A DNA stretch of 24,767 nt from the NCBI GenBank assembly GCA_964518725.1, contig CAZFKP010000028.1, positions 1 to 24,767 on the forward strand, read 5' to 3'. The translations under genes were made by a program, and so were the position numbers. This DNA comes from JANRKF01 sp964518725 (GTDB taxonomy: Bacteria; Pseudomonadota; Alphaproteobacteria; Rickettsiales; SXRF01). A model generated the notes under the pieces. The model did no database searches. It was not told where the DNA came from and saw only the letters and a program-made list of their open reading frames with translations. Shown piece by piece: positions 8,174 to 16,127 of this stretch. Positions within the stretch are counted from its first letter, which is position 1; each line of letters opens with the position of its first letter.

Positions 8174-11100
8174 CTAGGGTTGTGGCGCTGCGGTGGTGCC
8201 GCCGGTATCGGCCAGTTCCAGCCGCGCCTTGTAATTGGTAATGAACCCGCGCGTATTTGACAAGGCTTCAAGCAGATCGTCAAAGTTACGGGTGGTCGGG
8301 CGTATGTCAGGTGCCGTTACAAAATCAAAGGCCTGTTTGTATGGATTAAAGCGCATGAGCGGCCCAAAATAATCGCGTAGATATTGCAGTTGCTGCACAT
8401 CGTTCTGGAACACGTAGGCAAGCGAAAGCCGAAGTAGGAATTCACCCTCCTCCAGAGTCATCGGCTGGCTTGGGTCGGGGCGCTTCTTGAAGATATTCTC
8501 GATGCTGCTGGTGATGTTTGGCCAGTCCTTCTCGTTCCAATAAATCATCGTCCGCAGTTTTTCGGCGCCGACGCTCTCATCCTGTCCCAGCACCGAAAGC
8601 GCCTCATCAGGACGGCCAAGCTGCATCATCGCCTTGGCGGTAAGCTGGTTGCGGTAAATGCGAAGCAGGATCGGGTTGTCGCCATACACCGAATCCTGCA
8701 GCGATTTCATGGCGCGCTTGGGCTGGTTGTTCATAAGGTAAATATCAGCGAGTTTCGATCCCACGCGGCTGCGTTCGGTTTTTTCCATCTGGGTACGCAT
8801 CTGCTGCTCAAGGAGTTGGGCGGCCGTCGAAAGGAGATCCACCGCCACCAGCCGGTCGGCAAGTTTTTCCATCATCTGCGTACCAATAGAGCCGGACGGG
8901 GTATAGTTGCGGTATTCATAATAAAGTGCAAGCGCCTCAAGCGGCGTCATTTTATCCGCCACACCTTCGTTGAACAGCTTCACAAACACATCTTCCATTT
9001 TGCGCGCCATCTCAATGGCAGGGCCGGTGTTTTTGAAACCCGTTACTCCGATTTGCCACACGCGCATGGCATTCACGTAATCTTGTTTCTCATAGTATAA
9101 ATCGCCGAGAAGCTGCACGATCTGCAACTCCAGACCATCCCCATGCCAGCGCAGGCGGAGGCGCTCCAGCCGGTCGGTAGCCTCGTCACGGGTGATTTCA
9201 TTATTATCCAACTGCCACAACGTCGAGGCAAAGGTTGCGCGGGCTTTTACGAATTTATTACTGTCATCATCCGCAAGCCGTTTCCAAACCTCCATGGCTT
9301 CCTGCTCCTGTCCATTCTCGGCAGAAATTTTTGCCGTCAGAAAGTCGATGTACGACTGGATAGGCGCGGCTATACTATCTTTTGTGAGCGTATCAAAGAC
9401 CTTGATCGCAGTATTGTATTCCTTGGCGGCGATGGCACGATCAGCAGCAACAATCGCCAGACGCTGGCGGAAAACCGCTGGGTATTTGCTGATGTAGCTG
9501 TCGTGGATCGCCAGGAAATCATATTTCTTCTGCGGGTTGCCCAGCAGGTCGGAGAGCATGTCGCGCCAGTAAGCAACTTCCTGATTGTTGTTGAGTTCCG
9601 CCGCGCCAAAATCCCGTGCGGCATCGTTGAAACGATAGAGCAGAAAATTCGCCGCGCCGTGCATGGCAGAAAGCTTGGCACTTCGGTAATAGGAAGGATT
9701 AGTGCGCTTAATATTATCCAGGAGCCCGAGCGCCTCCACCACCAGCCCGTCACGCAAATAAAGTTGCGCCATGCGTAGGCGCGCCAGGTTGCGTGCGCCT
9801 TCGTTCGGGGCAAACACAGTTTTGTTGAACAGGGCGCTTAGCGTCGGCTTCAGGAGCTTACCTTTTTCCAGCGCCCAGAGTTCATCCGGAAAAAGCGTTT
9901 CTGCCGATGAGGTAGGAACGGCGCGGGCGCCGGCGGATCCGTCAAACACCACCTCCGGGCTGAGGTGCGCGCCCTTGGGCAATGAAATACGCAGCCCGTT
10001 ACGCAGGATGGTAACCTCGGTGGCATCGGCCTTCTTGGCGATTGCCAGCCCTTGTGTTGAGGCCAACAAAGAGAATTCGACAAAATTACGCTGTTGGGCA
10101 ATACCCTGTTCGCGGGTGAAGATCGGGGTGATGCTGAGCGTATCACCAATATCAGGATCCTGAACTTCGATAGTTTTTCCTACTTCCAATGCCGGGACAA
10201 ACACATGCGCCGGTGCCGGCGGATCCGTGCTGATGGAAATATCCATTACCGCATCCGGCGTGTGTTTTTCACCTGAAAGCAGTACGGCAATATCCATCAC
10301 GCCTTCCTGTTGCTTGATGGATGCAAAGATATTGTCATGCACCGGAATACGCAGGATCGTGGCATCGTCATGCGGCAACAGCACGGCCTTGTCCAAAATT
10401 GTTTGCGGCAGCTCTTCAAAATCCGCAAGATCAAAATCCAGTTTTTTGTCAAATATGATCCACAGCATGTTGAGCCGCACGAACACCGCCATGGCAACGC
10501 GCTCTTTGAGCGGAAAGCGCAGTGTTGCCCCATCGCTATCGGCAGAAACCACAATACGGTTGGTGGTCAGCGGCTCCGGAGTTTCATGGTCTTCTGACGC
10601 CTCCACCGTCGATCCTTCGACCGGCACAGCAGGTTGCGCCTCTTGTTCTTCCGGCGGTGTTTCGGGTGTTTCCCCGGTATCGCGATCGACCGCAATCGGC
10701 ACCATGCTGACGCCGGTGCTATGATGTGAGAGCGCCGGCTTGTCGCCTTCGAGATCGGTTGTTTTTACCGGGGCAACTTCGGGAGCGGCAGCTGCCGTCT
10801 TGGGGGCTTCTGCTACTGCCGGTTCGGCAGGTGTCTGGGGCGTTGCCTCAGGAGCAGGCGCGGCGACAGCTTGTACCGGAGAAGACTGTTCGGTTTCAGT
10901 ACCGGCAGGCTTCTCAGCGGCAGGCGCCGCGGCTTCCTTAGTAGGTTCGGCTGGGGTTTCATTCGTCTTTATCGGCTCGGCGTTTGCCAGCGGCGACTCA
11001 GCGACGACAGGAGTTTCCGACTGTTCCGTTACCACCGCGGCAGGTTTTTCTTCCGGCTCGGCAACAACAGGAGCCTCTGGTTTTTCCGTTGATGTAACGG

Positions 11101-11650
11101 CGGGTTTTTCTTCCTCACCTGCCGCCGGAGCAAGCATGGCCAGCGTTTTCGCCGCATCCGGCTTTTTAGCTGGCGTAGTTTTTGCCAATAGCGGTTTGAT
11201 AGTTTTTTTCTCGGTCTTTTTTTCCGGTTTCTTTTCGGGTGCCGCCGACGCAACCATCGGCGCAGCGACCGGTTGCTTGCTGCCTTTGATATCGAGCAGG
11301 TCGATACCGCTGATGTTATCGCTGACGAAGGTGCGAATGCGGTGCGGCTTGTCGAGTGTCAGCACGATGGTTTTGCCATCGGCCTTCCGTTCGGCCTTGA
11401 GGATGTAGGGATGCAGCTGCTTCAGCACCGCCCCCATGTTGGGATTGGCCTTGCGGTCGAAGGTGAGGATCACGTCGTTGCCACTGGTTTTAGCCGTAAA
11501 CAGGGTGGGTTCCGGCCATTCAAACGTCAGGCGTGCGAAATCGCGCATCATGCGCCCCTGCACCTGCGGTTTCAGGTCGGCAAACGCCGCCGTGCTGGCA
11601 CAGCATACCAGCAGCATCGCAAGGCAATAATTTCGGAACCAGCGCGTCAT
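8174..11650 (-). CDS. Large exported protein with Ala/Pro/Glu-rich linker and C-terminal TPR-like repeats
   Basis: The product is about 1,158 residues. It starts with a signal peptide (MTRWFRNYCLAMLLVCC, predicted cleavage after AFA), so it is periplasmic or envelope-attached. Next comes a beta-rich domain of about 90 residues resembling AMIN-type modules (LTFEWPEP, VILTFDRKANP, IVLTLDKP, FVSDNISGIDLLDIKG). About 220 residues of low-complexity K/P/A/E linker follow, then a second, similar beta-rich region and a long helical C-terminal half with TPR-like units (LYLRDGLVVEALGLLDNI, LGDLYYEKQDYVNAMRVWQ, IYLMNNQPKRAMKSLQ). The exact role is unknown; a scaffold between peptidoglycan and protein complexes, perhaps linked to motility given cheYZ next door, is inference. 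ATG at 11650 is preferred over an in-frame GTG at 11656. The stop overlaps the iscX ribosome-binding site. Confidence 0.8.
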   Translation of the reverse strand: MTRWFRNYCLAMLLVCCASTAAFADLKPQVQGRMMRDFARLTFEWPEPTLFTAKTSGNDVILTFDRKANPNMGAVLKQLHPYILKAERKADGKTIVLTLDKPHRIRTFVSDNISGIDLLDIKGSKQPVAAPMVASAAPEKKPEKKTEKKTIKPLLAKTTPAKKPDAAKTLAMLAPAAGEEEKPAVTSTEKPEAPVVAEPEEKPAAVVTEQSETPVVAESPLANAEPIKTNETPAEPTKEAAAPAAEKPAGTETEQSSPVQAVAAPAPEATPQTPAEPAVAEAPKTAAAAPEVAPVKTTDLEGDKPALSHHSTGVSMVPIAVDRDTGETPETPPEEQEAQPAVPVEGSTVEASEDHETPEPLTTNRIVVSADSDGATLRFPLKERVAMAVFVRLNMLWIIFDKKLDFDLADFEELPQTILDKAVLLPHDDATILRIPVHDNIFASIKQQEGVMDIAVLLSGEKHTPDAVMDISISTDPPAPAHVFVPALEVGKTIEVQDPDIGDTLSITPIFTREQGIAQQRNFVEFSLLASTQGLAIAKKADATEVTILRNGLRISLPKGAHLSPEVVFDGSAGARAVPTSSAETLFPDELWALEKGKLLKPTLSALFNKTVFAPNEGARNLARLRMAQLYLRDGLVVEALGLLDNIKRTNPSYYRSAKLSAMHGAANFLLYRFNDAARDFGAAELNNNQEVAYWRDMLSDLLGNPQKKYDFLAIHDSYISKYPAVFRQRLAIVAADRAIAAKEYNTAIKVFDTLTKDSIAAPIQSYIDFLTAKISAENGQEQEAMEVWKRLADDDSNKFVKARATFASTLWQLDNNEITRDEATDRLERLRLRWHGDGLELQIVQLLGDLYYEKQDYVNAMRVWQIGVTGFKNTGPAIEMARKMEDVFVKLFNEGVADKMTPLEALALYYEYRNYTPSGSIGTQMMEKLADRLVAVDLLSTAAQLLEQQMRTQMEKTERSRVGSKLADIYLMNNQPKRAMKSLQDSVYGDNPILLRIYRNQLTAKAMMQLGRPDEALSVLGQDESVGAEKLRTMIYWNEKDWPNITSSIENIFKKRPDPSQPMTLEEGEFLLRLSLAYVFQNDVQQLQYLRDYFGPLMRFNPYKQAFDFVTAPDIRPTTRNFDDLLEALSNTRGFITNYKARLELADTGGTTAAPQP

Positions 11651-11660
11651 ACCCACCCAC

Positions 11661-11681
11661 TATGGCATTTTCCATGCCATA
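11661..11681 (-). promoter_or_regulatory. Perfect 8-bp inverted repeat, candidate operator
   Basis: TATGGCAT and ATGCCATA are separated by five bases (tttcc on the plus strand). The repeat lies 11 bp upstream of the TPR-gene ATG and overlaps the downstream edge of a promoter-like -10 element. It could be a repressor site or an mRNA leader hairpin. It has no U-tract, so a terminator is unlikely. Confidence 0.5.
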
Positions 11682-11707
11682 CTAGACGCATCTACGGGGT
11701 TAGGCAA
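11679..11707 (-). promoter_or_regulatory. Candidate sigma-70-type promoter for the TPR-iscX-tsaE-amgK-murU cluster
   Basis: On the minus strand TTGCCT (11707-11702) and TAGTAT (11684-11679) are 17 bp apart, between the cheZ stop and the TPR-gene start. Each hexamer matches consensus at about four of six positions. It would start transcription inside the adjacent inverted repeat. Confidence 0.4.
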
Positions 11708-11719
11708 GGCTCGCCGTGA

Positions 11720-12397
11720 TTACGCCGACTTCGCACCACCAAGGCTTGCGAACAGGGCGTCAATGTCATCCTGGCTGGTGCCCTGGCCTTTGAGCTGCGG
11801 GCCATTGAGCAGGTCTTTGTCGTCCTTCGGCAGCACCACTTTGGATGGATCTTTTTTCCCATCCTCAACCGCAAATACCGGCGAGCCACCAAACAAGTCG
11901 TTCAGCTTGTTGATGCGCTCTTCGATATTCTGCAGCAGCGTGATGACCTTGCGGATACGCTGGCCGGTAATGTCCTGGAACGTGCAGGCATCATAAATCT
12001 GGTTGGTGGCGTCCATAATCTGGGTTTCTTTTTCCCCACCGATACCCGCCGCCCCTGCCTGCACCCTGTCACACGCATCCATGATGGCGTTGGTGGCTTC
12101 TTCCGTATGCTTGATCACTTCATCGAGGTGCGCCGATGCATCAATGATAACCGCTTCCGATTTGTCATTGGTTTGCATGGCAAAAATTTCCTGCTTGGTA
12201 TCGACGATATACCGTGCCAGGCGCTCGATTTCGTCATGCACAAATTTGTCGACATTAGAGCCTTCCGACCCAAGTGATGCCGCCATGTTCATGAAAATCC
12301 CGCCCACATCCTCAAGCGTAATTTCGCCCTTCGACTGGCGTAATTCCACCATGGTCTTGAGCAGTTCTTTGCCGAGTTTCGATTGCATATCCGCCAT
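11720..12397 (-). CDS. cheZ: CheZ family CheY-phosphate phosphatase
   Basis: The 225-residue, mostly helical protein carries FQDITGQ at residues 140-146. This gives Asp142 and Gln146 at the places of the E. coli CheZ catalytic residues Asp143 and Gln147, inside the expected long helix (CTFQDITGQRIRKVITLL). The C-terminus, SQDDIDALFASLG, matches the CheY-binding tail of CheZ. CheZ removes the phosphate from CheY and so resets the flagellar switch. The gene follows cheY by 27 bp on the same strand, and GAGG stands just upstream of the ATG at 12397. An Asp/Lys-rich linker precedes the tail, as usual in the family. Confidence 0.9.
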   Translation of the reverse strand: MADMQSKLGKELLKTMVELRQSKGEITLEDVGGIFMNMAASLGSEGSNVDKFVHDEIERLARYIVDTKQEIFAMQTNDKSEAVIIDASAHLDEVIKHTEEATNAIMDACDRVQAGAAGIGGEKETQIMDATNQIYDACTFQDITGQRIRKVITLLQNIEERINKLNDLFGGSPVFAVEDGKKDPSKVVLPKDDKDLLNGPQLKGQGTSQDDIDALFASLGGAKSA

Positions 12398-12424
12398 AAC
12401 GCAGCCTCGCCTTTAATATTTCGA

Positions 12425-12811
12425 TTAAAACTCACCGATCACGGCGGTCAGTTTACCCTTCAGGGTTTCCGCATTGAATGGCTTCACAATGTAGTTGCTG
12501 ACACCCGCCTGTTTGGCGGCGATCACGTTTTCCGGCTTGCTTTCCGCTGTCACCATGATGAAGGGGGTGTTTTTCAATTTCTCGTCGGCACGCACTTTTT
12601 TGAGCAGCTCCATGCCGGTCATCGGCTCCATGTTCCAATCGGAGATAATCAGGTTATACATTTTCTCATGACATTTCGCGAACGCCTCGGTGCCGTCGGC
12701 AGCCTCATCAACGTTATCGAAGCCAAGCTGTTTCAACAAGTTTTTTACAATGCGGCGCATGGTATTGTAATCATCCACCACCAGAATATTCATCGCTTTA
12801 TTAACGGCCAT
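12425..12811 (-). CDS. cheY: CheY-type single-domain response regulator
   Basis: This is a 128-residue stand-alone receiver. It has the acidic pair Asp13-Asp14 (LVVDDYNTMRRIVKNLL), phosphoacceptor Asp58 (IISDWNMEPMTG), Thr88 (MVTAES) and Lys110 (VKPF). The WNMEPMTGMELL and NTMRRI segments are those of flagellar-switch CheY proteins rather than transcriptional regulators, and there is no output domain. With cheZ immediately downstream it forms a phosphorylation and dephosphorylation pair; the kinase CheA is not in the window. GGAG lies seven bases before the ATG. The upstream region carries two CtrA-type boxes. Confidence 0.92.
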   Translation of the reverse strand: MAVNKAMNILVVDDYNTMRRIVKNLLKQLGFDNVDEAADGTEAFAKCHEKMYNLIISDWNMEPMTGMELLKKVRADEKLKNTPFIMVTAESKPENVIAAKQAGVSNYIVKPFNAETLKGKLTAVIGEF

Positions 12812-12864
12812 AACCAGACTCCAACTCGGGAAAAATATTGTTCGCGCTTCTCGCGCACCAGTTC

Positions 12865-12928
12865 ACTATACGTTCTATCGTTTAACGTTACGTTAAACCG
12901 GATGAGGCGTAATTTAAGGCTTCGTTAA
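12865..12928 (-). promoter_or_regulatory. Putative CtrA-activated promoter of cheYZ with two TTAA-N7-TTAA boxes
   Basis: Box 1 is TTAACGTTACGTTAA at 12882-12896; box 2 is TTAAGGCTTCGTTAA at 12914-12928. Both fit TTAA-N7-TTAA exactly and their starts are 32 bp apart, about three helical turns. On the minus strand a -10-like TATAGT occupies 12870-12865, and no good -35 hexamer is present: box 1 lies over the -35 region instead. That is the layout of CtrA-activated promoters. The predicted leader is about 45 bases. Box 1 is also embedded in an 8-bp palindrome (12880-12898). Confidence 0.65.
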
Positions 12929-13082
12929 GTTGCCACTAACCTGTTGCGATAACTGGCAATAACTCTGAATAATCCAAGAAAACTATTTTCCCAGGCGATG
13001 ACATCACACAGCTTTTCCTGCGCGATTTCTGGCTCGACATGGTCACGGCCGGATTTACGTGGGTCGTGCTGCTGGTGTGATT

Positions 13083-13556
13083 TCAGCCCAGGTGCGCTTC
13101 GACAAACCACAATTGTTTGTCCAGCCCGCGGGTGATTTCGGTGAGCATATCAGAAGTCACCGCATCGCCCTGCCCTGCCGTCTCGTCGATTGCCTTGCGG
13201 CTATGCGTTGAAAACTGTGCGATCGCCGACGCGAGCGCTGCCACGTGCTTCGCGGCATCATTGCCGGTTGCGGCGTATTCTTTCAGGCGGGACTTCTTCG
13301 CGGCGGTGCGAATGGTGCCTTCGGCGACGCCGCCCAACTGCACAATGCGCTCCGCGACCATATCCACCGCATCGTTTACCTCGGTAGCAATGGTATCGAA
13401 CAATTCGTGCAGGCTGATAAAGTTCGCACCGCGCACATTCCAGTGCGCCTGTTTGGTCTGGGAATAGAGATCCTGCGCGTCGGAAAGAAGCGGCGCGAGT
13501 GTGGCGATGATTTTCTTGCGGGCAGCGGCTGAGAGGGAATTTTTCGTGCTAATCAT
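13083..13556 (-). CDS. dps: Dps family DNA-binding ferritin-like protein
   Basis: The 157-residue four-helix protein has the Dps inter-subunit ferroxidase ligands in correct spacing: His38, His50, Asp54, Asp65 and Glu69 (QTKQAHWNVRG...LHELFD...NDAVDMVAERI). This matches E. coli His51, His63, Asp67, Asp78 and Glu82 step for step. Dps assembles into a 12-subunit shell that oxidises iron with hydrogen peroxide and protects DNA. The N-terminal tail (STKNSLSAAARKK) is short and basic, allowing but not proving DNA binding. The gene stands alone on the minus strand, divergent from the DUF465 gene. AAGG stands about nine bases before the ATG. Confidence 0.95.
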   Translation of the reverse strand: MISTKNSLSAAARKKIIATLAPLLSDAQDLYSQTKQAHWNVRGANFISLHELFDTIATEVNDAVDMVAERIVQLGGVAEGTIRTAAKKSRLKEYAATGNDAAKHVAALASAIAQFSTHSRKAIDETAGQGDAVTSDMLTEITRGLDKQLWFVEAHLG

Positions 13557-13759
13557 AAAGGTGGCCTTTCGTTAAAATGGGACAGAACTGAATATAATGC
13601 GGTTTTTTTTAAATAAAAGGCTGTCAAACAAAAAAAGCGACATGAAAAATAAAAAACCTTTGACGTACATTTGCCTTGTAGCTTCGGTCAAGTTGTTTTT
13701 AAATGGTAGATGGCGGCTCGTTGGGGGCGCCACTCTGGCAATCATAAAAAGGAGTAGCT
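13557..13759. promoter_or_regulatory. AT-rich divergent intergenic region between dps and the DUF465 gene
   Basis: About 200 bp of AT-rich DNA with homopolymer tracts (T8 near 13603, A7 near 13630). The plus strand contains a perfect TATAAT at 13593-13598 and TTGACG at 13660-13665; the minus strand contains TTGACA (13627-13622) and TATATT (13596-13591). None of these pairs has 16-18 bp spacing, so no promoter can be fixed. A 61-codon frame through the region is not convincing as a gene. Confidence 0.3.
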
Positions 13760-13951
13760 ATGTCTATCGAAGCTCACATTGATTCACTTGCCAAAAAACG
13801 GGAAGAACTTAAAGGAAACATAGCACGGGAGGCGGCAAGGCCTTCACCTGATTTCGTGCTGATTACCAACTGGAAAAAAGAAAACCTGGCACTGAAAGAA
13901 GAAATGCAGCGCTACTTTGCCATGCTCGAAGACGAGACGGTGGCATCCTAG
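13760..13951 (+). CDS. DUF465/YdcH-type small protein
   Basis: The 63-residue product resembles the DUF465 (YdcH) family: a short helical hairpin that begins IEAHIDSLAKKREEL and continues with a second charged helix (ITNWKKENLALKEEMQRY). Heptad-like spacing suggests an antiparallel coiled coil. The molecular function of the family is not known. GGAG at 13751-13754 sits five bases before the ATG, and a strong intrinsic terminator follows the stop by about 35 bp, so it is most likely a single-gene transcript. The dps gene is divergent. Confidence 0.75.
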   Translation: MSIEAHIDSLAKKREELKGNIAREAARPSPDFVLITNWKKENLALKEEMQRYFAMLEDETVAS

Positions 13952-13980
13952 CGGAAACACTTTCAGTCACAGGTTTCAGC

Positions 13981-14011
13981 AAAAACCCCGCCCAACCGGC
14001 GGGGTTTTTTT
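13981..14011 (+). terminator. Rho-independent terminator after the DUF465 gene
   Basis: The stem CCCCGCC (13986-13992) pairs with GGCGGGG (13998-14004) around the loop CAACC, followed by seven T. Five A before the stem pair with the T-run, so it could also stop transcription on the other strand. Confidence 0.9.
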
Positions 14012-14018
14012 ATTTTTG

Positions 14019-14047
14019 ATAGCGACTAACTTTTCGTTAGTCGCTAT
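14019..14047. promoter_or_regulatory. Perfect 12-bp inverted repeat upstream of the ligase-like gene
   Basis: ATAGCGACTAAC (14019-14030) and GTTAGTCGCTAT (14036-14047) flank the loop TTTTC. It sits between a complete terminator and an ATG only nine bases further on, and has no T-run of its own. It may be an operator or a leader hairpin that affects the start at 14057. Confidence 0.55.
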
Positions 14048-14056
14048 AGCTGAAGC

Positions 14057-16081
14057 ATGAACATCACCCACCCGCCCCGATTATTCACCGCTGCCGGCAT
14101 GGCGCTGGCCTGCGGTATGATGACGATCGGGTTGTTCGGCTTCCCTCCTTTCCATCTCGGCTACTGGAACGCCGAGCCGATCACGCTGTCGATGTTCGTA
14201 GTCGGGACGCTCATCGGCGTGTGGCTCACCCTCGGCGCCGTATGCGGATGGATCACATTCCGTATGCCACGCGGGCATATGCTTATTACCGTCTGGCTTG
14301 CATGGCTCGGCTGGCAGGCGCTGGCCACCGCGTTCAGTGCCCGCCCATGGCGTTCCTGGTTCGGACCACCGGAACAATCGGAGGGATTAGCGTGGTATAT
14401 TTGTGCCAGCCTGTTCATGCTGCTGCTGGCGCAGCTCTGGCACCATGCAGGTTTCCGCAAGTTACTGCTCGGGCTGATGGTCGTGATCATGGCAGCGCTC
14501 GCCTGCCTGCACCTGGTGAGCGATGAGGGCAATAACACGCTGGCCGGGTTTTTCTTTTCTGCCACCCGCAAGCCGCTGGTCGGCTGGCTGCCGTTTGTCT
14601 GGCCGGATTACCTCGGCTACATGGCAGCATGGGGATGGATCGCACTCCAACTCACCTTCCCCGGCATGCGGCGGCGCTGGAACATACTGCTGGGCGTGCT
14701 GGTGCTGTTTGTGGTCTTTGCCTCCAGCAACCGGGCAGCTTTTTTCCTGATCGGCTATGCGACGCTGGTCAGCGTCGTCGTGGGGATTATCCGGGGGATG
14801 GGCACGCGGCATTTTTCACACGTCTCGCGCACGTGGCGGCAGCTTGCCATCATTGCCTGCCTGCTGCCGGTGGGCTGGCTGGTGGCATCGCCCTATATTC
14901 CCGCTAACTACAGTGCCGGAGAGTCGCAGAGCGTGCCGACCCGCATCCTGCTCAACCATATCAGCATGACGGCGATTGCCGATCATCCGTCGCGCCTGCT
15001 GGTTGGGAATGGGTGGGGACAATTCGCGGATGACTTTTTCAAATACAGCCTGGTGCGGGATGTGCGTATTTATGACGATGGCCGGCACCAGCCCAACTGG
15101 CCGCTGGTTCGCGGGTATAACTACCATAGCCACAACATGGCGAGCGAGACGCTGCTGTCGCTCGGGCTGGTCGGCATGCTGCTGTGGCTGATCCTGCCGG
15201 TGATCGCCATCCGCGCCCTGCCTGGCGCACTGTTCTGGCCGGTGGTGCCGATGCTGGTTGCCGTCACGTTATTGCAGCACGTGTGGTTTGTGATGCCACA
15301 AACCATGCCGTTTCAGGCGCTCGCATGGTTCCTGCTTATGCGCCAAATTCCGGCGGCGAAATCCTACGGGCAGCTACGGCGTACCCATCTCCTACCTGCC
15401 GGGGCGTTGGTGGTGGCACTGCTGTCTTGGTCGGCAACCGCACAGTATGATGCGATTCGCTACAGCATGCGCTTGTCCGACCCATTTGGCCAGCGTTACG
15501 GCAAGGCGGCAACGGCGGCATTGATGCAGGAAGACATCATCCGCGGCGGCGACCGGCTACGGAGTTTCTTCATCAACACCACCAAACGTATCGCCCGCAA
15601 TGAAGGGGCGGTACAGACCAAGCACGTAGCGCTCTATAAGGATTATCTCGACAGCATGGAAGCGCTGGCAAAAGACCCGGCGACCGGTGCCTATAATGGC
15701 GCGGCAGTCCTTTACGGCTACAACGTGCTCATCACCACCCTTCGGCACCCGCTGCTCACCGAATGCCGCCAGAAAGCCTCGGCCAACTATTTTGCCATGG
15801 CGAAGCTCCACACCGCCCGGGCGCCTTACCGCGAAGATGCGATCGCCCCATTTCTGGACGCATTATGGAATTTACCCAGCGATACCGAACACCGGAAGTT
15901 GCTCGGCATTGTGCAGGAGTTGCTGGCCATCCACCCGGCACACCGCTCGGGATTGTGGCTGGGCGGCGAGGTTCTGGCAAAAACCCCGGCGTTCGCGGCA
16001 CAAGGCCAGGAAATGATGGGCGATGCACTGCGGATGGGCGCCGACCGCATCTATCTGATCCCAAAAGACGCCACTAAGTAG
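14057..16081 (+). CDS. O-antigen ligase/Wzy-like polytopic membrane protein
   Basis: The 674-residue product has about ten or more hydrophobic segments in its first ~430 residues and a soluble C-terminal region of about 230 residues. The motif YNYHSHNMASETLLSLGLVGMLL fits the periplasmic-loop His and following helix of the O-antigen ligase/polymerase superfamily (HN...LE.GL.G). Such enzymes join undecaprenyl-linked glycans to an acceptor such as lipid A-core or a protein, or polymerise repeat units. The donor and acceptor cannot be told here, and no glycan cluster surrounds it, although two GT-C-like genes lie 4 kb downstream. The C-terminal region is mainly helical and unrecognised. Only a weak ribosome-binding site (GAAG) precedes the ATG; the 12-bp inverted repeat ends nine bases upstream. 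Confidence 0.65.
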   Translation: MNITHPPRLFTAAGMALACGMMTIGLFGFPPFHLGYWNAEPITLSMFVVGTLIGVWLTLGAVCGWITFRMPRGHMLITVWLAWLGWQALATAFSARPWRSWFGPPEQSEGLAWYICASLFMLLLAQLWHHAGFRKLLLGLMVVIMAALACLHLVSDEGNNTLAGFFFSATRKPLVGWLPFVWPDYLGYMAAWGWIALQLTFPGMRRRWNILLGVLVLFVVFASSNRAAFFLIGYATLVSVVVGIIRGMGTRHFSHVSRTWRQLAIIACLLPVGWLVASPYIPANYSAGESQSVPTRILLNHISMTAIADHPSRLLVGNGWGQFADDFFKYSLVRDVRIYDDGRHQPNWPLVRGYNYHSHNMASETLLSLGLVGMLLWLILPVIAIRALPGALFWPVVPMLVAVTLLQHVWFVMPQTMPFQALAWFLLMRQIPAAKSYGQLRRTHLLPAGALVVALLSWSATAQYDAIRYSMRLSDPFGQRYGKAATAALMQEDIIRGGDRLRSFFINTTKRIARNEGAVQTKHVALYKDYLDSMEALAKDPATGAYNGAAVLYGYNVLITTLRHPLLTECRQKASANYFAMAKLHTARAPYREDAIAPFLDALWNLPSDTEHRKLLGIVQELLAIHPAHRSGLWLGGEVLAKTPAFAAQGQEMMGDALRMGADRIYLIPKDATK

Positions 16082-16127
16082 TTGTGCAATAAATAAAATA
16101 TTAACCTTGGGATTGTATGCTTGCCGC

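Noticed and set aside
8167..8283. Extended N-terminus of IscX (start at 8283)
   Set aside because: The extra residues overlap the TPR gene and do not resemble IscX; ATG at 8166 gives the family length and has AGGA in front.
10740..11408. A 222-codon Ser/Ala/Gly-rich plus-strand frame
   Set aside because: It is the complement of the Ala/Pro/Glu-rich linker of the TPR protein and has no independent support.
13597..13782. A 61-codon plus-strand frame between dps and the DUF465 gene
   Set aside because: It overlaps the start of the DUF465 gene, has no ribosome-binding site, and reads through AT-rich promoter-like DNA.
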